Below are positions 1-7,026 of a stretch of DNA of 64,000 nt, piece after piece. Location: the NCBI RefSeq assembly GCF_017876535.1, contig NZ_JAGIOF010000001.1:2542001-2606000 (forward strand), read 5' to 3'. A program made the position numbers and the translations under genes. Below the pieces are notes generated by a model. It worked only from the letters and a program-made list of their open reading frames with translations. It was not told the origin of the DNA and made no database searches. Each line of letters opens with the position of its first letter. Position 1 is the stretch's first letter. The stretch is from Paeniglutamicibacter kerguelensis (GTDB lineage: Bacteria; Actinomycetota; Actinomycetes; Actinomycetales; Micrococcaceae).

Positions 1-197
1 CCGCAGACCAGCAGGGCGATCGCCACCGCGGCGGCCTTGGGCACGAAGGAGAGCGTGACTTCCTGGATCTGCGTCATCGACTGGAAGAGCGAGATCGCGA
101 AGCCGACCACCAGCGAGGTGATCAGCACCGGGGCCGACAGCTTTGCCGCCACCCACAGACCGGACAGGCCTATGTCTAGTACCGCGTTCGGATCCAT
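1..197 (-). CDS. fliQ: Flagellar export gate protein FliQ (partial, cut by window edge)
   Basis: FliQ is a small two-helix membrane protein of the flagellar type III export gate and works with FliP and FliR. The visible 65 residues begin MDPNAVLDIG. They show a first hydrophobic helix (about residues 10-37), the FliQ-typical segment QSMTQIQEVTLSFVPK, and the start of a second helix. The ATG follows the fliP stop codon by one base, so the two are translationally linked. The C-terminus lies beyond the left edge. Family assignment is confident from sequence and from position behind fliP. Confidence 0.93.
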   Translation of the reverse strand, partial: MDPNAVLDIGLSGLWVAAKLSAPVLITSLVVGFAISLFQSMTQIQEVTLSFVPKAAAVAIALLVC

Positions 198-198
198 G

Positions 199-1059
199 TC
201 AGCCACCGGCAATCTTGTAGCTGCCGATAAGCGCGGTGATGATCAATCCCCATCCGTCGACCAGCACAAAGAGCAGGATCTTGAACGGCAGCGAAATCAT
301 CACCGGCGGGAGCATCATCATGCCCATTGACATCAGGGCCGAGGAAACCACCAGGTCGATGACCAGGAACGGCACGAAGATCACAAAGCCGATGATGAAG
401 GCCGCGCGCAGCTCGGAGATCATGAACGCCGGGATCAGCGTCGTCAGCGGAACGTCCGCCGGCGTGGCCGGGTTGGGCAGGTCCGCGGCGCGGGTCATCA
501 GGGCGATGTCCGCCTCGCGGGTGTGCAGCAGCATGAAGTCCTGCAGCGGCTTCACCCCGATCTCAAGGGCCTGCTGGAAGTCGATGGTCCCGGCCAGGTA
601 CGGTTGCACGCCCAGGTCGTTCATGGCGGTGAGCACCGGGGCCATGATGAACAGCGAGAGGAACAGGGCCAGCCCGGCCAGCACCTGGTTCGGCGGGATC
701 GTCGGCAGCGCCAGCGCGTTGCGCGTCATCGCCAGGACCACGAAGATCTTGGTGAACGAGCTCATCATCAGCAGCAGGGCCGGGGCCACCGACAGCAGCG
801 TGATGGCGATGATGGTGACGATCGCGGAGCTCGGCGTGCCGTTGGGTCCGTTGATCTCCACCGACACTCCCCCGTTCCCGGGATCCGGGTCCACGGGGGC
901 AGCCCAGGCCGTGCCCGTGGCCAGCATGGAGAACAGCAAACCCAGGGCAAGCACCGCCAGTGCCACGGCAAACGGGCGCCAGGTCCCCGGCGTTGCTTTC
1001 CGAGGCGCTGCCTTCCGGAAAGCCGTCGCCTGAAGAGTTGTTGGGGTTTCGTTGCTCAC
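199..1059 (-). CDS. fliP: Flagellar export gate protein FliP
   Basis: FliP forms the core of the export gate in the inner membrane at the centre of the MS ring. The 286-residue product starts with a basic leader and a hydrophobic stretch ending in an AWA-A signal-peptidase-like site (about residue 54); FliP of other bacteria also has a cleaved signal peptide. The mature part has the family hallmarks MMSSFTKIFVVLAMTRNAL, the central RTREAD-like segment (HTREADIALM), and a C-terminal pair of helices with PFKILLFVLVDGW. It overlaps fliO by four bases (ATGA) and precedes fliQ by one base. Confidence 0.97.
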   Translation of the reverse strand: MSNETPTTLQATAFRKAAPRKATPGTWRPFAVALAVLALGLLFSMLATGTAWAAPVDPDPGNGGVSVEINGPNGTPSSAIVTIIAITLLSVAPALLLMMSSFTKIFVVLAMTRNALALPTIPPNQVLAGLALFLSLFIMAPVLTAMNDLGVQPYLAGTIDFQQALEIGVKPLQDFMLLHTREADIALMTRAADLPNPATPADVPLTTLIPAFMISELRAAFIIGFVIFVPFLVIDLVVSSALMSMGMMMLPPVMISLPFKILLFVLVDGWGLIITALIGSYKIAGG

Positions 1060-1568
1060 GCCGACCGCCCCGTTTTCAGGGCGGCCCAGGCACGACGCCA
1101 GGTGTCCGGCGACAACACCGAACCGGCCAGTGGCCCGGGTGCAGTGCCGACGGGCAGGGCATGGCGCGCTCCCCCATCGAGTGCCGCGGGAACGCCCGCG
1201 CCGGGCCGTTCGGCGCCTGCGCTCGGCGCACCGGCGACTTTCTGGAGGCTCAGCGCAAAGGACTGCGAACGCAAGGCGGCGGAAGTCTCCTCGAAGGCCG
1301 CGGGAACCGCAACCGGTGGCTCGGGCGCCTCGAAGCTGTCGAGCACGTTGATCGAGGATTCGCCGACACCCAACAGGTAGCGCCGTCCCTGGACGTCAAG
1401 GAGCACCACGGTGGACTTGGGTCCGATGCCGTGGCGTTCAACGATGGTGACCTGGCTGGCGGAATGCGAGCCAAAGCGGTGCAGGAGGCGCTTGCGCAGG
1501 TAGAACAAGAGCCCAAGAACTGCCGCGAGCGAGATGACCACCCGCAGCAGTAAAAAGAAATTCTCCAA
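1056..1568 (-). CDS. fliO: Flagellar assembly protein FliO
   Basis: FliO is a bitopic membrane protein that helps assemble the FliP ring. One transmembrane helix lies at the N-terminus (FFLLLRVVISLAAVLGLLFYL) followed by a basic cytoplasmic domain with the FliO-like pattern VERHGIGPKSTVVLLDVQGRRYLLGVGE. I chose a TTG start one base after the fliN stop, with GAGGG 11 bases upstream. An in-frame ATG at 1586, inside fliN, would add six residues but has no Shine-Dalgarno sequence. The tail is low-complexity Ala/Gly/Pro. Identification rests on length (about 170 aa), topology and the fliN-fliO-fliP order. Confidence 0.85.
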   Translation of the reverse strand: MENFFLLLRVVISLAAVLGLLFYLRKRLLHRFGSHSASQVTIVERHGIGPKSTVVLLDVQGRRYLLGVGESSINVLDSFEAPEPPVAVPAAFEETSAALRSQSFALSLQKVAGAPSAGAERPGAGVPAALDGGARHALPVGTAPGPLAGSVLSPDTWRRAWAALKTGRSA

Positions 1569-1569
1569 G

Positions 1570-2316
1570 CTAGGACAAACCCTCATTCACATCGAGGATC
1601 TTGGTGATGCGCACGCCGTAGTCCTGGTCCATCACAACAACCTCGCCCAGGGCGATGAGCCTGCCGTTGAGCAGGATGTCCGCCGGGGCGCCGGCGGAAC
1701 GGTCAAGCTCCACCACCGCGCCGGGCTCGAGGTTCAGCACGTCGCGCACCGACATGCGGGTGCGGCCGATCTCGACGGTCAACGCCATTTCCACGTTGTT
1801 GATGCGGCCCAGGCGCGAGCTGACATCCTCGCGGTCCTCGCCGTTCTTGCCGTTTGCCGATTCGGCCGCCGCGTTTTCGCGGATGCGCAGGGCGAACCAG
1901 CCGATGACGGAGCCGCTGCTGACCAATTCGAAGCACACGGTTTCCGCGTCGCCCAGCAGGGCCTCGGGGCTCACCACCGCGTCAGTGGACAGCACTCCCA
2001 CGCCCAGCACGCCGGTCGCGGCGTCCAAGGCGGGGCGCAGCACGTCCGCGGTGGAAATCAGGGAGCCGTCTCCGCCCGGGTTGCCGCCAAGCAGCGGGGC
2101 ATCCACGCAGATGAGCACGTCGGCGGAGAGCTGGCCGACGAATGTCGCCCCAACGATCTCGCCCATGGTGGTGAGCATCGAGGCATCCCGTGCACCGGCG
2201 TGCAGCTTCGCGCTCACCGGTGCCGGGGTCGGCAGCATTGCGGCAAGGGCCTCGGCCGCCGCGGCATACAGCGCGGTCGAATGCAGCACGGGGGTTCCTG
2301 ACGGTGCGGGAATCAT
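1570..2316 (-). CDS. fliN: Flagellar motor switch protein FliN/FliY type
   Basis: This is a component of the C-ring switch, the rotor part that sets torque direction with FliM and FliG. At 248 aa it is much longer than enteric FliN (about 137 aa). The C-terminal 75 residues form the SpoA/FliN domain (VEMALTVEIGRTRMSVRDVL, then ALGEVVVMDQDYGVRITKI). The N-terminal 160 residues resemble the CheC/FliY-like module in size and in pattern (GEIVGATFVGQLSADVLI), but no CheC phosphatase motif is evident. The start overlaps the fliM stop by four bases. FliY is an equally acceptable name. Confidence 0.9.
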   Translation of the reverse strand: MIPAPSGTPVLHSTALYAAAAEALAAMLPTPAPVSAKLHAGARDASMLTTMGEIVGATFVGQLSADVLICVDAPLLGGNPGGDGSLISTADVLRPALDAATGVLGVGVLSTDAVVSPEALLGDAETVCFELVSSGSVIGWFALRIRENAAAESANGKNGEDREDVSSRLGRINNVEMALTVEIGRTRMSVRDVLNLEPGAVVELDRSAGAPADILLNGRLIALGEVVVMDQDYGVRITKILDVNEGLS

Positions 2317-3206
2317 ACGGGGGTCTCCTCGGTAGAAACTACAACAGCGGCGATCCGGCCGCTCCGGGTACCGGCCGCGGCGGTGCCCAAGCGGCGCCCT
2401 TCCACGGAAAGTTCAAAGGGCCTGTGGGTGGGGTGCGGCAATGGCAGCACGTCCCCCACGGCGAGGTTCAAGATGGTGCTCGGGGTGACTGCTGCGGTTC
2501 CCAGGGCCAAGGCAACGTCCACCGGGATCCCGGCGAGGGATTCGGCGAGCAGTTCGCCGGCGTTTTCGGCCGGACCCGTCGGGTTTGTTTCACCCAGTTG
2601 CGGCAGGATCAGTTCGGCCGGAACGGCAATGCTGGCAAGGGTGCTGCGTTCGCCGACGCGGACCCGCAGGGAAACCGCGATGACCAGTTCGGACTTGGTG
2701 GCCGCCTGGGCAAATTGAGAGTTGTGGTGGATGCTCGCCACGCTCAGCTGGTTTTGCAGGAGCGCGCCCAGCGAATAGTGGAGGTCCTCGAGGGCCTCAT
2801 CCATGAGCCCGCGCACCAGCGTTTGTTCAATGCGGGTGAATTTGCGCTCCGGCACGTCGGTTGCGCTGGGGCTGCCGAGCATGTGGGACACCCAGTTCAG
2901 GGCGTCTGCCGCAGGGAACTGGATGACGGTGCGGGCGCTTGTCGCCTCGGATTCGCACAACACCATGGCGGTGGTGGGCGGAAGCCCGGCCACGTAGTCG
3001 TCATAGGACTGCATGGACAAGTACTCGAGCGTGACCTGGGACATCACACGGATCTTGGCCGTGAGCTGGGTGCCCCATTGGCGCGCGAATGTCTCGAATG
3101 CAAGCTCAAGGACACGGGCGTGCTCGCGGGCAAGCGTGGTGGGCCTACGGAAGTCGTAGACAACAGCCATTACCGCTGCAGGGGATTTGGGGTTCAAGGC
3201 AGCCAT
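2313..3206 (-). CDS. fliM: Flagellar motor switch protein FliM
   Basis: FliM is the C-ring protein between FliG and FliN. The family signature YDFRRPTTLAREHARVLELA begins near residue 16, followed by the FliM middle domain and a C-terminal SpoA domain (about residues 220-297). The reading frame is open back to a GTG at 3302, but I prefer the ATG at 3206. The longer N-terminus matches nothing I know, neither start has a strong ribosome site, and a sigma28-like promoter overlaps the extension (3244-3272), so the transcript would begin near 3237. Either way the usual N-terminal CheY-P-binding motif (EIDALL-like) is missing. No fliL lies between motB and fliM. Confidence 0.93.
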   Translation of the reverse strand: MAALNPKSPAAVMAVVYDFRRPTTLAREHARVLELAFETFARQWGTQLTAKIRVMSQVTLEYLSMQSYDDYVAGLPPTTAMVLCESEATSARTVIQFPAADALNWVSHMLGSPSATDVPERKFTRIEQTLVRGLMDEALEDLHYSLGALLQNQLSVASIHHNSQFAQAATKSELVIAVSLRVRVGERSTLASIAVPAELILPQLGETNPTGPAENAGELLAESLAGIPVDVALALGTAAVTPSTILNLAVGDVLPLPHPTHRPFELSVEGRRLGTAAAGTRSGRIAAVVVSTEETPV

Positions 3207-3243
3207 TAATGGTTGCCCACAGACATAGGGGTCACGGCCTCCA

Positions 3244-3272
3244 CTATCGGAGGGCAAAGCCGCACGGTTAGC
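3244..3272 (-). promoter_or_regulatory. Sigma28-type promoter candidate for fliM-fliN-fliO-fliP-fliQ
   Basis: Read on the minus strand: GCTAAC (3272-3267), exactly 15 bases, then TCCGATAG (3251-3244). This matches the fliC and flgN elements of this cluster at all six -35 bases and seven of eight -10 bases, with identical spacing. It lies in the gap after motB and would give a start point near 3237. Its role is inferred from this match. Confidence 0.6.
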
Positions 3273-3329
3273 CGGAACCCTGTCATTTTCCGGGATTGCC
3301 ACCCGAGCACCGAGGCCCCGGGCCGGAGC

Positions 3330-4142
3330 CTAGGATTGCGGCAAAAAGTTTCTGACGCTTTCGGGCTGGTTGGAGAGAACCACGATGTCCACGCGGCGGT
3401 TTAGCGACCTGTCCTTGCCGCCCTTCAGCGGATGCGCGTCCCCGTAGCCGACCGAGGAGATCCGGTGCGCCTTCACTCCCCCGTCTTCCACCATGGCCCG
3501 CAGCACTCCCGTGGCCCGGCTGGCGGACAGTTCCCAGTTGGTGGGATACGGGTCAACGGGACGCAGCTCGTCGGCAAAGCCCTCGATCTCGAAGTGGCGA
3601 TTCGTCGGTGCAAGCACCGGGGCAATCGCGTCAATGATCTCGCGGGCGTTCTTCGTCAATTCCGCACTGTTGGGTTTGAAGAATGTTTCGGCGCTCACCA
3701 ACCGGACCGTCAGCCCGCGCTGGTTGATGGAAAAGTCCGCCGCACCCTTGTGTCCGGAATCTTTCAGGCGTTGGTCGATGCGGACCTTGAGTTCATGCAA
3801 CTCTTCTTCCTCGGCCTCGGCCAACTTCAAGAGTTTTTCCTTGGTCTGCGAATCGATTTCGGCGTTGGCCAGCAGGCCCTCCGAGCCAATAAGGTCCGGC
3901 GGGACAACAATGCCCTGGGCGATGTCGGCGTTGATGCTTTTTTCGGAGCCAAATCCGGTGGCCAAGGAGTTCTTAAGGGCTTCGAACTTGTCCTGGTCAA
4001 CCGTGGACATCGCAAAAAGGACTATGAACAGGCACATGAGAACCGTGACCATATCCATGTAGGAGGCCATCCACCGTTCATCCGGACCGTGGTGTTCGGC
4101 CGGTGCCTTGCGCCCGCGCCGTGACCCGCGACGTGAGCTCAC
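3330..4142 (-). CDS. motB: Flagellar motor stator protein MotB
   Basis: MotB anchors the stator to peptidoglycan and carries the proton-path aspartate. The 270-residue protein has a basic N-terminus (RRGSRRGRK) and a single transmembrane helix with the conserved Asp at about residue 30 (SYMDMVTVLMCLFIVLF). A charged, probably coiled-coil linker (residues 100-128) and a C-terminal OmpA-like peptidoglycan-binding domain (FEIEGFADELRP, NWELSASRA, RRVDIVV) follow. A conventional proton-type motor is likely, although the coupling ion cannot be proved from sequence. It overlaps motA by four bases (ATGA). Confidence 0.96.
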   Translation of the reverse strand: MSSRRGSRRGRKAPAEHHGPDERWMASYMDMVTVLMCLFIVLFAMSTVDQDKFEALKNSLATGFGSEKSINADIAQGIVVPPDLIGSEGLLANAEIDSQTKEKLLKLAEAEEEELHELKVRIDQRLKDSGHKGAADFSINQRGLTVRLVSAETFFKPNSAELTKNAREIIDAIAPVLAPTNRHFEIEGFADELRPVDPYPTNWELSASRATGVLRAMVEDGGVKAHRISSVGYGDAHPLKGGKDRSLNRRVDIVVLSNQPESVRNFLPQS

Positions 4143-4960
4143 GCCGCTTCCTTAAAGTCCTCTAGCGTGGCCGTTTCTGATTTCGCGGCAGGTTCCTTGC
4201 CCTTGGCGCGAAGCTCGTGGGCCGGAACCATGGCGCGCAGGCGCTCTTCCAAGAGGATCGGCTGGCTTCCGGCCTGGATGGCCAGCAAACCCTCGACGGC
4301 CAAGCTCATGCGCTCGACCTCGAGTTCGGAGAGGCGACGCAGGCGTGAGCCGATGGGAAGCCAAATGAAGTTTGCGGATACCAGGCCCCAGAGTGTTGCC
4401 ACGAAGGCAGCGGCAATCATGTGGCCGAGCTCGTCGGGCTTGGAGAGATTCTCCAGGACGTGGGTCAGCGAGATGACCGTGCCGATGATGCCGACCGTTG
4501 GCGCATACCCGCCCAGGGTGGCGAAGTACTTGTGGGCGATGGCGTCGGTGCGTTCGCGCGTGGCGATTTCATCTTCGAGCTGGTCGCGCAATTCGTCGCC
4601 GTCGATGCCGTCGGCCATGGACTGAAGTGCGCGGCTCAGGAACGGGTCCTTGGTTGCGTGGGCTTCGGATTCGAGCGCCAGCAGGCCCTCTTTGCGGGCG
4701 ACGTCTGCAAGGGCGACGAGCCGCGCAATCAGTACGGTGACCGGAGCAACTTTTCCGCGGAAGGCAGAGGGAAGAGTCTTGAAGGCAATGATGGTGTCGC
4801 TGATGGTTCCGCTGGCGATCCCGACGGCGATGGTTCCGAGGAACACAATGATCATGGGGGCCGGCAAGAGAATCGATGAGACGCTGGCGCCCTCCATGAA
4901 AAGCATGGTGAACATTGCGCCGAAGGCCAGCAAGAGGCCAATGATTGTTGCGGGATCCAA
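4139..4960 (-). CDS. motA: Flagellar motor stator protein MotA
   Basis: MotA is the four-helix stator subunit that surrounds MotB and pushes on FliG. Helices are visible at about residues 4-22, 30-50, 145-168 and 178-203. The conserved proline sits in GYAPTVGIIGTV (Pro154), and the cytoplasmic loop contains charged residues (DVARKEGLLALE) in the region that contacts FliG. The start is TTG, immediately after the flbD stop codon, with GAGGA eight bases upstream. Length (273 aa) is normal. Confidence 0.96.
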   Translation of the reverse strand: MDPATIIGLLLAFGAMFTMLFMEGASVSSILLPAPMIIVFLGTIAVGIASGTISDTIIAFKTLPSAFRGKVAPVTVLIARLVALADVARKEGLLALESEAHATKDPFLSRALQSMADGIDGDELRDQLEDEIATRERTDAIAHKYFATLGGYAPTVGIIGTVISLTHVLENLSKPDELGHMIAAAFVATLWGLVSANFIWLPIGSRLRRLSELEVERMSLAVEGLLAIQAGSQPILLEERLRAMVPAHELRAKGKEPAAKSETATLEDFKEAA

Positions 4961-5209
4961 TTAGGGCGTCCTCGGTCGAAGCGAAGGTAATCCAGAGGAC
5001 GGGGATGCGGTTTCCTGCAACCGGGCCTTTGAAACCACTGAGGCTCGATAGTGCATAACCAGCCCGATGACCTCTTCCATGGACTCGGTCACCACGTATT
5101 TGGCGCCGTTGACCATGACCACAACGGTGTCCGGGTTTTCCTGGATCCGTTCGATGAGGTCCGGGTTGATCGCAAAGCGGCTCATATTGAGCCTTGTAAC
5201 AACGATCAT
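4961..5209 (-). CDS. flbD: FlbD family flagellar protein
   Basis: FlbD-family (swarming motility SwrD-like) proteins are small and commonly sit directly before motA; in Bacillus the homologue raises motor power. The 82-residue product begins MIVVTRLNMSRFAINPDLI and carries the typical core TVVVMVNGAKYVVTESMEEV. I chose the ATG at 5209 because AAAGGA lies ten bases upstream; the frame is open 15 codons further but that part shows no family similarity. The stop codon abuts the TTG of motA. Confidence 0.88.
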   Translation of the reverse strand: MIVVTRLNMSRFAINPDLIERIQENPDTVVVMVNGAKYVVTESMEEVIGLVMHYRASVVSKARLQETASPSSGLPSLRPRTP

Positions 5210-5232
5210 GTCACCCGTCCTTTCACAGGACA

Positions 5233-5261
5233 CTTTCGGCAGGCATGGAGGCACCGTTAGC
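5233..5261 (-). promoter_or_regulatory. Sigma28-type promoter candidate for flbD-motA-motB
   Basis: On the minus strand: GCTAAC (5261-5256), 15 bases, GCCGAAAG (5240-5233). The -35 half and spacing equal those before fliC, flgN and flgB; the -10 half keeps GCCGA. The -35 half overlaps the loop and stem of the hairpin that follows flgE, so termination and initiation signals interleave here. Confidence 0.5.
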
Positions 5262-5274
5262 CAACGGTGCCTCC
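5247..5274 (-). terminator. Hairpin after flgE
   Basis: A perfect 12-bp stem (arms 5247-5258 and 5263-5274, 4-base loop) begins eight bases past the flgE stop codon. No T run follows, so it is either a weak terminator, an mRNA-stabilising end or an attenuator between the flgE and flbD-motAB segments. Confidence 0.5.
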
Positions 5275-5282
5275 AACACTAC

Positions 5283-6458
5283 TTAGCGCTTCAGGTTTGC
5301 CAGTTCCTGCAGGACCTCATCGCTGGTGGTGATGATGCGGGCGTTGGCCTGGAAACCGCGCTGGGCGACAATCAGGTTGGTGAATTCCTGGGACAGGTCC
5401 ACGTTGGACATTTCGAGCATGCCGCCGGCGATGTCGCCCATGCCCGGGGAACCCGGCGCACCGTATTCGATGGCACCGGAGTTTGCGGTGAGGGCGTAAC
5501 CCGAGCCACCCGTCTTCTGCAGACCTGCCGGGTTTGCCACCGACCCCAGGACGATCTGTGCGATGGCCTGCTGGGCGCCGTTGGAGAAGGTGCCGGTGAG
5601 CGTGCCGTCGGAACCGAGGGTGTAGGACTCGAGGGTACCCGCGGAACGGCCGTTCTGTTCGCTGATGGAAACAGTCTTCAGCCCGGCGTAGCCGGTGACC
5701 TTGGACAGGTCCACGGCCACGCCGCCGACGGCCATGGTTCCGCCATTCAGGGTTCCGTCGGCTGCCAACGTCAGGGCTGCGGTTCCGGTGGCTCCGGCAC
5801 CGTCATTGGCGGCCACGTCCCAGCCTGTTGCGGTGCGAGTGAAGGTCATGGACATGGTCCGGCTGGTGCCGTCGGCCGCGAAGATTTCCTTGTCCTGCAC
5901 GATAGGGGCATCGCCAACCTTGGCTTCGCTGGGCAGGTTGCCGATAAGCGAGGCAGTGGTTGTTGCTACGCCCGGTGCCACGAGGTCCTTCGGCAAGGTG
6001 ATGTCCTGCAGTGCTCCGCCGGCGGGCATGACACCGTTGTTGGCCATCCAGCCCTGGACAATCCCGCCGTTGGGGCTGGTGAGTCGGCCGTTGGCGTCAA
6101 AGTCGAAGGCGCCGGCACGGGTCAGCGAGGTGCTGCCACCGTTGCGGGTGATGAAGAAGCCGTTGCCGGCAATCATCATGTCCGACGAGCGCCCGGTGTT
6201 CTGGGCCGAGCCCTGGCCGAAGTTCGTGCTGATGCCGGCGACCTGCACACCCAGGCCGACCTGAGCCGGGTTGCGTCCACCGGTGGTGGCGCCGGGGGTG
6301 GTTGCACCCTGAGTCATCTGGGACAGGGTGTCCTGGAACTGGATGGACGAAGACTTGAAACCCGCGGTGTTGACGTTGGCAATGTTGTTGCCCGTGGTGT
6401 CAAGCATGGTCTGGTGGGCGCGCAGGCCCGAGATTCCTGAATACAGTGAACGAAGCAT
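5283..6458 (-). CDS. flgE: Flagellar hook protein FlgE
   Basis: FlgE polymerises into the hook, the universal joint between rod and filament. The N-terminus MLRSLYSGISGLRAHQTMLD with NNIANVNTAGFKSS is the flagellar rod/hook signature. The C-terminus MLEMSNVDLSQEFTNLIVAQ plus RGFQANARIITTSDEVL is the matching coiled-coil D0 segment. The middle (residues 90-340) is a variable beta-rich region. The length of 391 aa is normal for FlgE and too long for FlgG. It lies between flgD and flbD, as in many Gram-positive clusters. Confidence 0.94.
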   Translation of the reverse strand: MLRSLYSGISGLRAHQTMLDTTGNNIANVNTAGFKSSSIQFQDTLSQMTQGATTPGATTGGRNPAQVGLGVQVAGISTNFGQGSAQNTGRSSDMMIAGNGFFITRNGGSTSLTRAGAFDFDANGRLTSPNGGIVQGWMANNGVMPAGGALQDITLPKDLVAPGVATTTASLIGNLPSEAKVGDAPIVQDKEIFAADGTSRTMSMTFTRTATGWDVAANDGAGATGTAALTLAADGTLNGGTMAVGGVAVDLSKVTGYAGLKTVSISEQNGRSAGTLESYTLGSDGTLTGTFSNGAQQAIAQIVLGSVANPAGLQKTGGSGYALTANSGAIEYGAPGSPGMGDIAGGMLEMSNVDLSQEFTNLIVAQRGFQANARIITTSDEVLQELANLKR

Positions 6459-6527
6459 GAGACTGGCTCTTTTCTACGGTGGCGTGGACGTGGAATTGTT
6501 CAAAAAAGGTGGTGCCGGAGATCGGGG

Positions 6528-7010
6528 CTAGACGGCGGCGGGCTGGTGTTCCGGTTCGGGATCGGGTGTTGATTCACCGGTGTCTTCCGGCGGCGGTGGC
6601 TCAGTGGGAACCGCGGCAATGCTCACGATGTGTGAGTACGGGATCTGCTTCCCATCCACGGTGACAACGGGTTCGACTCCGGCGAAGGACACTGCGGTGA
6701 CAACACCCGTGACCGGCTCGTCACCGCCCGTGGTGATCTTCTGGCCAAGCAGGGCGGAAACGGCCGTACGCTGCTGGATGGCCAGCGAAACATCTTGGGT
6801 TGCCCCGAGCATGTTCAGGCGTTCCATGGAGGCAAGCTGCGTTGTTTGCGCGATCATGTCGTTGGTGTCCATGGGCGAGCTCGGATCCTGGTTCGCCAGC
6901 TGGGTCACCAACAGGTGCATGAACACTTCACCGTCCATGCTCTGTTTGGGTGCGCGGACGGGCTGGTTCCCCGTCCCGAACTGGGTCACGTCAATGGGTG
7001 CAATGGGCAT
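6528..7010 (-). CDS. flgD: Hook assembly scaffold FlgD
   Basis: FlgD caps the growing hook and is later discarded. The N-terminal half shows the family signature FMHLLVTQLANQDPSSPMD followed by MIAQTTQLASMERLN. The C-terminal part is shortened (160 aa in total versus about 230 in enterics) and ends in a Pro/Glu-rich tail, so the Ig-like hook-capping domain is reduced or missing. It lies between fliK and flgE. Confidence 0.93.
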   Translation of the reverse strand: MPIAPIDVTQFGTGNQPVRAPKQSMDGEVFMHLLVTQLANQDPSSPMDTNDMIAQTTQLASMERLNMLGATQDVSLAIQQRTAVSALLGQKITTGGDEPVTGVVTAVSFAGVEPVVTVDGKQIPYSHIVSIAAVPTEPPPPEDTGESTPDPEPEHQPAAV

Positions 7011-7026
7011 GGTGGTCGATTCCTTC

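Noticed and set aside
223..230. GCCGATAA on the plus strand inside fliP
   Set aside because: Perfect sigma28 -10 octamer, but no TAA-like -35 half 15 bases upstream and no plus-strand gene behind it.
3207..3302. N-terminal extension of FliM from a GTG at 3302
   Set aside because: No family similarity or good ribosome site, and a sigma28-like promoter overlaps it; the shorter form from 3206 is preferred, although not proved.
5067..6440. 457-codon plus-strand frame opposite flbD and flgE
   Set aside because: Gly/His-rich antisense frame of the hook gene; no support.
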